From the NCBI GenBank assembly GCA_001936135.1, contig CP012822.1, positions 930,001 through 994,000 on the forward strand: a stretch of 64,000 nucleotides of DNA, given 5' to 3'. Below, one piece after another: positions 35,499-44,240 of this stretch. Below the pieces are notes generated by a model. That model had not been told where the DNA came from and did not search any database. It worked only from the letters and a program-made list of their open reading frames with translations. The stretch's first letter is position 1, and each line of letters starts with the position of its first letter. The DNA is from Saccharomycopsis fibuligera x Saccharomycopsis cf. fibuligera. Lineage: Eukaryota > Ascomycota > Saccharomycetes > Ascoideales > Saccharomycopsidaceae. A program made the translations under genes and the position numbers.

Positions 35499-36072
35499 TT
35501 TGTGTGGTTGTGGTTGGCGCGTGTGGTTGTGGTTGCGAGTGTGTGATACGGTGAGCAGACAGAATAATCACTTTTAAGCTGAGCGCAGACTATCCTTTGT
35601 GGTATTTGAGTAACGGAGCAGGACTGGGACGAGGGCAGACGGCGGAGAATAATTTTCATCAAGAGTACTTTTTTTTTTTTTTTCATCGTCTTCCCGCCGC
35701 ATTCTCAGTAGTTTCCAAAAAGCACGAAGAAAACCCCCTCACCGTAGCAGAAAATAGCCCTCAGTAGCGGCACGTGCAGGCCGTGACCGCCTCTCGCTGA
35801 CGCCCTTTTGCTGCCACCCGCGGGTCACGTGCTATCAAAAGCGTGACTTTCTCGTTTTCGATTCGGTGTTTTTTTTTTTTTTTTTTTCGTTTTTTTTTTC
35901 CGCTGCGCGCCAGAAGGCGGCCAGCGCACGCAACCGCGAGGCAAGCAGCTTTCCAGTCGGCTGCTCTCAGTAGTATCGATTTTCTTCTTCTGCTCCCACT
36001 CAAAGCCAGAGCACTGTTTGCCTTTCCAGCTCTCTTGTGCTAGTACCTCAATAACATATCACCATCGCAAAC
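35499..36072. promoter_or_regulatory. Shared ribosomal-protein promoter RPP2B/RPS15
   Basis: 574 bp between two divergent ribosomal protein genes. It carries two CACGTG boxes (35771-35776 and 35826-35831, the latter as TCACGTG), a TAGCCCT/AGGGCTA half-site at 35755-35761, and long T tracts (35670-35684, 35870-35900). In Candida albicans, Tbf1 and Cbf1 control ribosomal protein genes. I recall a palindromic Tbf1 motif containing AGGGCTA. This arrangement agrees with that circuit. T tracts suggest a nucleosome-free core. Confidence 0.6.
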
Positions 36073-36971
36073 ATGTCTGCTGCTACCGGTATGTGAAGTC
36101 CGTTCGCGAGAGTCGCGTTTACGATAGCATTCGCAGTCCCTGGCTGGGAGAGCGAGAGGAGTGTCCAGAGTGGGCGCCGGCAGCCCAAGAGGCAAATAGC
36201 GGGAAACGGGAGCACCAGAGCGCTGCACAGGGTGGAGCAAAGCACAGCAAGAGCGAAAGAGAATGAGAATGAGAAAGAGAAAGAGAAAGGGCAAGAGCGA
36301 AGGCAGCGAGTTGCGCAGTGGTGCACTGCGCACACTTCAAAAAGTGTGTGTATATACATGATATATACACTATCAAGAAGACACCTGAAAAACTGCCCCC
36401 AGACGGCCATCAGGCGCCAGGATGGAAAATGCGAATGCCCAAAAGCGCTGCTGCTCCACATTGCACCGCCCAGCCCAGCCGCGACCGCAATGCACAGTGG
36501 GCGAATAGATCGCCGCCGCTAAGGAGACCGCAATTACTAACCTTCCCTTTTCTAGATAAAAGAAAGAGAACCTTCAAGTCCTTCTCCTACAGAGGCGTTC
36601 CTCTCGAACAGTTGTTGGAATTGCCAACCGAAGAGTTCGCCAAGTTGACCCACGCCAGAGTCAGAAGAAGATTCCAAAGAGGCTTGGACGACAAGCCAAT
36701 GGGCCTCATCAAGAAGTTGAGAGCCGCCAAGTTGAACGCTCCAGCCAACGAAAAGCCAGCCGTCGTCAAGACCCACTTGAGAAACATGATTGTTGTTCCA
36801 GAGATGATTGGCTCCGTCATCGGCGTCTACTCCGGCAAGGTCTTCAACACCGTGGAAATCAAGCCAGAGATGGTTGGCCACTACTTGGCCGAGTTCTCTC
36901 TCTCCTACACCCCAGTCAGACACGGCAGACCAGGTATGGGCGGTGCTTCTCGTTTCATGCCTCTTAAATAA
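36073..36971 (+). CDS. RPS15: 40S ribosomal protein S15 (uS19), two exons
   Basis: Exons 36073-36088 and 36556-36971, 143 residues. The first exon encodes only MSAAT and the first base of the next codon. Exon 2 starts [20 protein letters not shown] and runs through [28 protein letters not shown] and [10 protein letters not shown] to the family C-terminus RFMPLK. uS19 sits in the head of the small subunit near the A site and has a role in 40S export. The start is set by the spliced N-terminus; an unspliced reading has no good start. Codon bias is strong (TTG, AAG, AGA), as expected for high expression. Confidence 0.97.
36089..36555 (+). other. 467-nt RPS15 intron with three adjacent hairpins
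   Basis: Donor GTATGT, branch point TACTAAC at 36535-36541, acceptor TCTAG. The middle has a purine-rich GAGAAT/GAGAAA run (36258-36290) and then three perfect hairpins side by side. First, TGCGCAGTG / CACTGCGCA (36312-36332, 3-nt loop). Second, CACACTT / AAGTGTG (36331-36348, 4-nt loop). Third, GTGTATAT / ATATACAC (36348-36370, 7-nt loop). They share end bases, so not all can form fully at once. Confidence 0.9.
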
Positions 36972-37280
36972 GCGTGTATCTAGAGATCTTTGCTGAATTA
37001 TAATGCTTATTTTTTTGTATCCATAGCGTATGTGTTGTGTAGCGGCCAGACGCGCTGTCTGTTACGGCTTTTCATGTATGTGCAAGCCGGTTGTAGAGGG
37101 CTGCTGTGCGCGCCGCCACAGGCATCGTGGAAGCACTTCTGGCTGGCGCCGCCGGCCAGTCGCGCCAGTCGCGCCAACGGCGCCAACGGCGCCAACGGCG
37201 ACTGCCCACCTCCGAGACCTGATGGGCAGGCGAGCAAATCTGCACGGACAGCAAGCGCAAGACACTCTGGATGACGAGAG

Positions 37281-37318
<38 letters not shown>

Positions 37319-37598
37319 GAAATGTGTGTCGGAGTCTGCTACGGCCGAGTCAGAGGGAGGCACACGCTCGAGTGGAACCGCCCAACCTACTTCAATGCGG
37401 TAGAGCAAAGGACCCACACTCTGGCTGCCACTTGTTCCTCCCAGTCTGCACACGAACCAGCCAGCACAGTCGCTAACCGCTAGACACTGGGCGCGCGGAA
37501 ACCCCAGGACGGGACACCATTGCACTTGCCAAAATCGCACTCGCCCAAATCACGGCAGACCAGCCACAGCAGACACAGCAGACACACTCAGCAGCAGC
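36972..37598. other. Intergenic region RPS15 to MME1 with poly(A) tract
   Basis: 627 bp. It has the RPS15 3' UTR, a GGCGCCAAC triple repeat (about 37170-37198), a 34-nt A tract (37281-37314) and the MME1 promoter, which is GC-rich and without an obvious TATA. No coding frame supported. Confidence 0.6.
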
Positions 37599-38477
37599 AT
37601 GCCAGAACCGACGGCAGCCCGAGCGGCCACAGCCGCCGGGGAGTCGCTAGGCTTTGACGCTACCGACCCGTTCGGAATCGACAACACGCCGTTCTCCCGC
37701 AGCGGCGGCGGCGGCGGCGCCAGCGGCGCCAGCGGCGGCACCGCCAGCACCGACCGCAGGCAGCTCTGGCCCTACATCTGCGCCGGGATCCTCGGCAGCG
37801 CCCTCAGCGACACCGCCATGCACTCCCTCGACACCATCAAAACCCGCCAGCAGGCAGCGCCACACCACGCCAAGTACCAAAGCACAACCGCGGCCTACAT
37901 GACCGTCTTGCGGGAAGAGGGGTTCCTGAGAGGCTGGTACGCCGGCTATGGCGCCGCTATGCTTGGCTCTGTCCCGCGCGGGGTCTTGTTCTTCGGCACC
38001 TACGAGTTCCTCAAGCGCGAGATGATTGGCACCTGGGGCGTCAACGACACCGTGACGCACTTGGCCGCAGGCATGATGGGGGACTTGGCGACCAGCGTGG
38101 TGTTTGTCCCCTCGGAGGTGTTGAAGACAAGATTGCAGTTGCAGGGGCGGCACAACAACCCGTTCTTCAGGAGCGGCTACAACTACAGGGGCCTCTGGGA
38201 TGCGATTGCGACCATCGCCAGCAGCGGCGGCGGCTGGCGAACCTTCTACCAGGGCTACCGGGCGACGCTCTGCCGGGACTTGCCCTTCAGCGCCATGCAG
38301 TTTGCCTTCTACGAAAAGTTCAGAGAGTGGGCGATGCGCTGGGAGGGCGCCAGCGGCCGCGACTTGAGCATGGCGTCAGAGTTGGCTGTTGGCGGCATGG
38401 CCGGCGGGTTGACCGGGGTTTTGACGACGCCCTTGGACGTGTTCAAGACGAGATTGCAAACCCAGAACCCCCGCGCC

Positions 38478-38510
<33 letters not shown>

Positions 38511-38801
38511 TCTTCCGCTCCTGCTCCTGCTGCTGCTCCTGCGGCCGCGGCCGCGGCCGCCGCCAACGCCACCAGCAGCGGCAAGCAGCCAACAATTTTG
38601 ACGTCCCCGTCGGTCCTCAGGGGCCTAAAGACCATATACCAGAACGAGGGCGTCGGAGTCTTGTTCAGCGGCGTCCAGCCAAGGCTAGTGTGGACCGGCG
38701 TCCAGAGCAGCATCATGCTATTGGTGTACCAGCAGATTTTGAAGCTGATTGACGGTTTCGCTGAAAGGCGCTCAAAGACGGCAAACGCCAAGCTAGTGTG
38801 A
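37599..38801 (+). CDS. MME1: Mitochondrial carrier, Mme1-type magnesium exporter
   Basis: 400-residue inner-membrane carrier with three repeats carrying the signatures DTAMHSLDTIKTRQQ, VPSEVLKTRLQLQG and TTPLDVFKTRLQTQ. It matches S. cerevisiae YMR166C (Mme1), reported as a mitochondrial Mg exporter, in these and in RFNNPFF-like (RHNNPFFRSGYNY), RDLPFSAMQFAFYEKFR and GVQPRLVWTGVQSSIMLL. Before the last repeat there is a long Ala/Pro insertion (about residues 290-330) encoded by a GCG run (38477-38510) and GCC/GCT runs. The Gly/Ser/Ala stretch before the first transmembrane helix is also low-complexity. Third positions are extremely GC-rich. The substrate is taken from the yeast homologue. Confidence 0.92.
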
Positions 38802-38802
38802 T

Positions 38803-38835
<33 letters not shown>

Positions 38836-39188
38836 GCCGTGGCCCGCCCCGTTCCCTGCATTTTGTCCTTCATATTCACGTTTCACACACATAGACAGCG
38901 CTGCAGCCATGTATATACGAGTCAATACAGGTTTTTGAGCTTGACGCCCTGTGTACTGCGAAAGGCAGCTCAGCACCCCGGAGGTGCGCGGGCGGGCTCT
39001 TCAAAGAACTTCAAGTGTTACACTCAGCAGCGCATCAAGCAAGGCGTTTCTTACTATGTATGTACACGGACCTCCAGCGTCCAACAGGCGCACTCTGCCC
39101 AAACGTATATAATACAAGCAACCGCGGCGCATCTGTCACAGATGTTTCTTTGGGGGAAAGAAAAAAAGCCACCAGCACCCCAGATGTC
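38802..39188. other. Convergent spacer MME1/MDM35
   Basis: 387 bp between two convergent stop codons. Three GCTGTCGCC tandem copies (38803-38829) follow directly after the MME1 stop. The rest should contain both 3' UTRs. No gene seen. Confidence 0.6.
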
Positions 39189-39833
39189 CTACTTTTTTTC
39201 CTGGGCTTGGCTGCTCTTTTCCTGTTGATCTTGCGGTACGCCGCCTTTCTCGAACGGAGCATCTTTTCTGGCTTCCTCCAACATCGGCATCATTCCGCGT
39301 TTCACTAACGCGGCCTACGCTGTTGTTAGTATTCTGTTGCTTGACTGCTTGGCTCCTTCTTTCTTTTCCTGGGCCAAGAAAATAGTAGCAGTAGTAAAAA
39401 TAAAAAAAAGAATGCCACCTTGGCGTTTACTCACATCAACACAAGCTTTGTACTCGTACCAGAGCTCGGAGCACTCGTTTTGCATCTAAAATGGTTTTTC
39501 GTGTTAGTTGTCTTCGCTCTTGTTCTAGCTCGAAAGAACCGCGCGTGCCATTCGTCTCGATGAGCCCCAGGGCACCTCCGGCTGTCTGCGCCGAATTTAA
39601 AATGAAACACAGAAAACATACACTTTTGCCGGCAAGAAACTCTTGAAAGTTCGTGTTAGTAAAATCAGCTCGTATCTCGGCCAGCCGTCCGCCACGGCTT
39701 TTCTCTGGTGGGGCAAAACATGCAAATGGTGCCAATACATACTGTCAGTGTACCATGAGTTGAAGCAGTTGTCGTACTTTTGCTTAGCTTCAGTACACTC
39801 TGGTGCAAAACTTGTGGACATTATGTTTCCCAT
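39189..39833 (-). CDS. MDM35: Twin CX9C protein Mdm35 (TRIAP1 homologue), four exons
   Basis: Exons on the minus strand: 39833-39743, 39641-39622, 39485-39435 and 39314-39189, total 288 nt, 95 residues. Mdm35 pairs with Ups1/Ups2 in the mitochondrial intermembrane space to move phosphatidic acid and phosphatidylserine. The start MGNIMSTSFAPEC equals the yeast start almost exactly. The twin CX9C pairs are CTEAKQKYDNC in exon 1 and CSELWYEYKAC in exon 3. The short KFLAGKS link, exactly the yeast spacing, comes from a 20-nt exon 2. Exon 4 gives ALVKRGMMPMLEEARKDAPF. Introns have GTATGT, GTATGT and GTGAGT donors, with TACTAAC, AACTAAC and TACTAAC branch points. All joins keep frame. Confidence 0.95.
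39622..39641 (-). other. 20-nt micro-exon of MDM35
   Basis: Exon 2 encodes only part of a Lys codon and FLAGKS. It is bounded by CAAG (with TACTAAC 12 nt before) and by the donor GTATGT. Removing it would delete the conserved linker between the two CX9C helices and shift the frame. Confidence 0.9.
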
Positions 39834-40386
39834 GAATGGCAATTTTATTTTCTTTGATAACTGTGCTCAGAGCAACCGGGATCAAAAAGAAATCTCAAAA
39901 AGAAGCAGGGCAACAATGGTAACTGAGCAGACGGTGCTTTGCTTGTCTGTCTCTGTGTTTGAGAAGCAGATCGCTGGTAATGGTGATGGTGGTCGCTACT
40001 TTTATTTTTCAGTGCTCCGTTGGCTGGCTGGCTGGCTGTTGCCTCCACTACTTTTTTTTCTTTCTTTTTTTCTTTTTTTTTTTTTTTTCCCACGCATGAG
40101 CTACATAAGACCCACCGGTTTGGATCCCCTTGGACCGCCGCGCTTTATCAAGTAGTAAGTATCCAGAGTATACGCCACTCTGATGATAAATAGTATGATA
40201 TGGTACGGGATAGAGGGCTGCTCTGTGCCAGAACTGGTAACAGTAAGCCGCCCATGGCGCTGCGAGCTACAGGAAAATAAAATATTACAGTAGGGGCCTC
40301 TAGCCATCGTAATACGTCATACCATTCAGAAGTGCCTGGGAGGGACAACCCATAGGAAAACACCCAGCCAGGAGCACCAACGTATC
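39834..40386. other. Intergenic region upstream of MDM35
   Basis: 553 bp between the MDM35 start (minus) and the PMP47 stop (minus). Includes a TGGC repeat (40019-40037) and a T-rich tract (40052-40088). Plus-strand frames here overlap MDM35 antisense and have no recognisable product. Confidence 0.55.
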
Positions 40387-41400
40387 TCAAGAAACTACCC
40401 CAGCGATTCTTTTTTGTTTCGCCTTTTTCAAAAGCAATACCAATTTCAACGTCAAGTTGACCAACTCTTCCTTGAAGAAAAACAAAAACGCAGCAGTAAA
40501 AATACTTTGGGACAATTTGACAAAGATCCCGTTATAGAGCCCAGCAAAACCTTCATTTTTAACAATACTCAACAACAACCCAGTCATCGAGTTTGCTGGC
40601 TGTTTTGCCCTTGCGCCGCCGTCTTTCTGCTTGTCATTGTTTTGCAAATGCATTCTTGACTTCAACGTAATGTAAGGGTACGTTATACTGGTGGCCACCA
40701 ATTTACTAAATGCACCAATAAAAAATGCGTCAATAGGACGGAACCCATCCCGTTTCTTCTTGGAGATCAAATTCTTGATTTGCTCGAAAACGGTATACTG
40801 AATGATTGGATTGATCACTAGTACCAAAGCAGGCAAAACGCCATTGAAAAATGACTTGATGCCCTCTTTTTCATAAACGTCAAACAATACCCTAAGAAAG
40901 CTTTTTGACGATTTGGACACCGTGGTTCGGGTATTGACCACCCAGAATGGATTAGTCACCGTGGCGGTAATGGACCCGGCAATGGCTCCGGTGATAATGC
41001 TTTCCTTGGGGCTGAGTCCTTGTAATGCGATCTTACCGAGATTTTTGAAAGAGAAATCAGTGATTTTTTGCAAATGCCGATTCTTGATGAGCACTCTTCC
41101 AGTGGACTCGTAAAAATAGTAGTACACGAAATTCGTCAATGCCATGCCATAAATGGCAGATTCCATGCCGGCATAGAAACCGCTAATGCCGTCAGCTTTG
41201 AAGATATCTTTGATGAGTTTCCATGAGGTGACTTTTTGTTGTTCCCGTCTGTCCTCGTCGTCCTTGCAATCTTGGCTCGACTTGTTTGTTTGTTGATGGC
41301 AAGAAATGGCAACCAATGGATAAGTCACCACCAAGGCAGCCGCACCACCGAGACCTCCGCTGAGAGCATGAACAATTCTGTCAGCTTGCTGATTTGACAT
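40387..41400 (-). CDS. PMP47: Peroxisomal carrier PMP47 (adenine nucleotide carrier family)
   Basis: 337-residue mitochondrial-carrier-fold protein. The N-terminus (VHALSGGLGGAAALVVTYPLVAIS) and carrier motifs TYPLVAIS, TNPFWVVNTRT and TYPYITLKSRM deviate from the standard PxDxxK box in the manner of Candida boidinii PMP47 and human PMP34, which sit in the peroxisomal membrane. They exchange ATP/AMP or carry cofactors for fatty acid oxidation. The C-terminus is basic (KKAKQKR). The loop after the first helix has a charged insertion (KSSQDCKDDEDRREQQK). Localization and substrate come from family knowledge. Confidence 0.85.
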   Translation of the reverse strand: MSNQQADRIVHALSGGLGGAAALVVTYPLVAISCHQQTNKSSQDCKDDEDRREQQKVTSWKLIKDIFKADGISGFYAGMESAIYGMALTNFVYYYFYESTGRVLIKNRHLQKITDFSFKNLGKIALQGLSPKESIITGAIAGSITATVTNPFWVVNTRTTVSKSSKSFLRVLFDVYEKEGIKSFFNGVLPALVLVINPIIQYTVFEQIKNLISKKKRDGFRPIDAFFIGAFSKLVATSITYPYITLKSRMHLQNNDKQKDGGARAKQPANSMTGLLLSIVKNEGFAGLYNGIFVKLSQSIFTAAFLFFFKEELVNLTLKLVLLLKKAKQKRIAGVVS

Positions 41401-41767
41401 GGCGATAATTGGGTATGATAGAGTAGAGACAAATAATACAGGACACAGCTTTAATCTCTGAACTGAGAGATTCGCTAGCTGTCAGTGAATCAAAGACAGT
41501 TTCTGGCTGTCTCCGCTTGTAGCACTGATTTAGTCACTATATATACCTTAGAGACTTGCGGTTTCTGTTTTTGGTGCGCCGTTCCGAGTCTGCGTGGCTT
41601 TAGCATTGTTGTGTGGTGCCCCTAATGTCAAGTGACTTTCTCTTTTTCTTCAATGATATCGACAATGATGATGATAGTGATGATGATGATGGTGGTGATA
41701 GTCACGGTGATGGTGATGGTGACGAGAATAACCACACCGCAGCACTATCACAGCACCGCAGCACGCC
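41401..41767. promoter_or_regulatory. Divergent promoter region PMP47 / 41768 gene
   Basis: 367 bp. A TATATATA element at 41538-41545 lies 138 bp from the PMP47 start and 223 bp from the other start. The right part is a GATGAT/GGTGAT microsatellite (about 41660-41725). Confidence 0.5.
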
Positions 41768-42370
41768 ATGAAGTCCATGTTACAGAAAACAATCCCTTTG
41801 CTACGGAGCGCCAGACTCGCCTCACTACACACCAACCATGCTCAACTCCCTCTTCGTACCTTCACCACCACCACATTCAAACCCCTACGCATCAGCCATG
41901 CTTTAAGACAAAGAAAACCAGCACCGGAAAACGAATCATACTTGTCGGACGATCCAAAAACTGAGTCTCAGCGAGCTGCTGAGCTCAAAAAGAAGCAACT
42001 TGAAGAAGAAGAAGAAGCGTTCGCGAAAGCTGAAGCAGAGAAAGACCAACCATTTAGACAGGAGATCGGGTTTGCAGCCTTGCCAGATACGTTTGTCAAA
42101 TTTTTAAAAATCACTTGTGTGGGGCTAAGTATCTTGCTTGCCGTGAAGTTGTTTATCAACAATCGTAAAAGTAGACTGTTCAGACCGGACCATATGAAGG
42201 AAAATAACGGCGGTGATAACAGTGATGCTGTGGAAGATCACTATGGGGACACATCCAAGATCAGACCAGGGTTTCCTCTTGAAGCCAGTACGGCTCAAAG
42301 AAAAAGCGAGTATGAGGGAGCAGGAAACAGTTACTCGTCAAGAAGATCTGGTGATAAGTTTTCAAGATAA
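41768..42370 (+). CDS. Unrecognised mitochondrial-type single-pass membrane protein
   Basis: 200 residues. The N-terminus (MKSMLQKTIPLLRSARLASL) is rich in Arg, Ser and Leu without acidic residues until about residue 52, as in mitochondrial presequences. A charged helix-prone region (AAELKKKQLEEEEEAFAKAE, about residues 70-90) follows, then one transmembrane segment (FLKITCVGLSILLAVKLFI, about residues 112-130) and a polar tail with KSEYEGAGNSYSSRRSGDKF. I do not recognise the family. The layout suggests an inner-membrane protein with a soluble tail, but this is inference. The next gene downstream, in the same direction, has the same layout. Confidence 0.75.
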   Translation: MKSMLQKTIPLLRSARLASLHTNHAQLPLRTFTTTTFKPLRISHALRQRKPAPENESYLSDDPKTESQRAAELKKKQLEEEEEAFAKAEAEKDQPFRQEIGFAALPDTFVKFLKITCVGLSILLAVKLFINNRKSRLFRPDHMKENNGGDNSDAVEDHYGDTSKIRPGFPLEASTAQRKSEYEGAGNSYSSRRSGDKFSR

Positions 42371-42828
42371 TCTTGGACTCTGGCATTTTCTTCGCTATTA
42401 TCAGTACAATACTTTTATTGTTTTTGGTTTCGCATACAAGCATTTAGTGCTTTTTGTTTATAGTTTTCGTTCAGCCTGTCCAAAGACAAATTTTGTATAT
42501 ACAGCAACAACATTCGCTACTTGATCATTGCCGCAAGTAACTCGTAGCCTCTCTGAACTATAATCGTGATGTGAAAGTCTCGGGCTCTCCACAAATCAGA
42601 ATTTTTCATCCGAACCAGTTTTAAGGTTCCCGAGACTATCACACTCAATCCCGAAACTCGGGACTTGCTCGTACGCATGTATATACGGCAGCAGTAAACC
42701 AAGCGCAAATATTTTCTGGATTATAAAGAGCTCAGAAATTGTCTGTTTAAAAATTATAAGATATCAACAAACCGCTGTTTTTTTTATTGATATTCTCGTC
42801 ATCTTTTATCTTAATTATCAGTAACAAT
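42371..42828. promoter_or_regulatory. Promoter with CGG-type palindromes upstream of the 42829 gene
   Basis: 458 bp. GTCTCGGG (42577-42584) pairs with CCCGAGAC (42629-42636). CCCGAAACTCGGG (42650-42662) is a hairpin and also an everted CGG pair (CCG-N5-CGG), the kind of site bound by Zn2Cys6 factors. A TATATA follows at about 42679, 150 bp before the start codon. Confidence 0.5.
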
Positions 42829-43422
42829 ATGGAACCATTACTTCAAAGATCTCTACCTTTGGCTGTGCGCAACGTCAAACCTATGATAGGCTCTGCTGCA
42901 TTTCCCAAAAGCTTTAGTTTGAATACCAACATTACTAAAACTTTTAGTATCTCACTGAAGCCAACTATCACCGGATGGCAAACTGTATCTCACAGAGCAT
43001 ACCATCAAGACAATTTTAACAGAAATCACGATAACCCTAATCCCAAATACAATCAAGACGGCGTTAAAAACGAAGGCTATTGGGGCCATCCTGAATACTA
43101 CTCAGGCTACGATGGTTTTTATCCAGGCTACGGCAAATACAGGGGATTTGGAAGATGGCGTCACCATAGCGGTCCATGGGCAATGATGAATCATCCATGG
43201 TTTTCTCGTTACTATCAAACACCGTATGGGCCTTATTATTACAATCATCATGGCCACCCATTTGGAAGACATTACGGGCCATGGGGGTTTTTTAGGTTTG
43301 TGTTTTTTGCCATGGTGATTTGGTTTGGATTCAATGCGGCTCGCCATTATCATCACTACAATCATGATGAGATGTGCCGGGCTCATGGCGGTCGGTACCA
43401 TGAGAAACCAAAAGACCTTTGA
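42829..43422 (+). CDS. Unrecognised His/Tyr/Gly-rich mitochondrial-type membrane protein
   Basis: 197 residues from ATG 42829, the first ATG of the frame. The N-terminal 60 residues are basic and Ser-rich, like a presequence. The centre (about residues 80-150) is packed with Gly, Tyr, His, Trp and Pro (YWGHPEYYSGYDGFYPGYGK, YYYNHHGHPFGRHYGPWG). One transmembrane segment (FFRFVFFAMVIWFGFNAA, about residues 151-168) is followed by HYHHYNHDEMCRAHGGRYHE. I count 17 His in all. The clusters could bind metal, but no known metal-binding family is recognised. It shares presequence-plus-one-helix layout with its upstream neighbour. Confidence 0.72.
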   Translation: MEPLLQRSLPLAVRNVKPMIGSAAFPKSFSLNTNITKTFSISLKPTITGWQTVSHRAYHQDNFNRNHDNPNPKYNQDGVKNEGYWGHPEYYSGYDGFYPGYGKYRGFGRWRHHSGPWAMMNHPWFSRYYQTPYGPYYYNHHGHPFGRHYGPWGFFRFVFFAMVIWFGFNAARHYHHYNHDEMCRAHGGRYHEKPKDL

Positions 43423-43574
43423 ACATGTTTGTGAGCTTACAGAACCTGCCAAGTTTTGTAAGTCTGGTTGATAGTTTAGCTTAATCCTGATTTTCAAAGT
43501 CAACTTTGAGAAGCTTGTTTATTATTGTATATAGGTAACATAACAAAAATGCAAGTTTTTGTGTCTTTTTCTTT

Positions 43575-43609
<35 letters not shown>

Positions 43610-44240
43610 GAATGTTTTAATATGTTCGACATAAGCCTAATTGAACCTTGCTCTAATATTTATTTTAACAACCGAACTAATATATATTTCTTTTTTTGAT
43701 GCTGCAATGTTGCCGTGGCTATGATCCTAAATTTGAAAGATGCCGCTCAATTTACATCCCGAAACTAGCGGCTTTTAGCGGTCTTTGTACATAATATCGT
43801 GTATAATCTCCGACTACAATACACTGGTCTTTAAGGGTTACTTGAAAAGGAAAGCCCCGCGGGTTTGTGGCAAGGTAAGTAATTCAAAAATCACCATATT
43901 GAGCAAAGCTCCTAACAAGTAGTATTTTTTGCATTTCTCTTATCTTTTTTTGCTTTCGCTTTTTTTTCTTCTGGGGTTATCTCAAAACATTTACAAAAGA
44001 TGGAAATGAAATACAAAACTTTTATGATATTGCAAGGTTTTTTTTTTTTCAAACTAAAAAGGAGAAATCATAAGCCATGAGAAATTTTATATATAAATAT
44101 AAAAATAAATAAATGAGAAAAGTGAGAGGATATATAAGATATTCTGCATCAATTTGTGCAAAAGAGTTAATAATAGTGACCTAAAAGAACGGGTAAAAAA
44201 TATTGTAAAAGCAAAACTAAAAAGGGTTCATCCATAATTA
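43423..44240. other. Convergent spacer with 27-nt T tract
   Basis: 818 bp between the 42829 gene and the alpha-glucosidase gene. T tract at 43578-43604, others near 43958 and 44038. The sequence ATCCCGAAACT at about 43756 repeats the CGG element found at 42649. No gene seen. Confidence 0.55.

Noticed and set aside
39643-40155. 170-codon plus-strand frame opposite MDM35
   Set aside because: It is antisense to MDM35 exons and intron 1 and ends in a poly-T-encoded Phe run; MDM35 explains the sequence.
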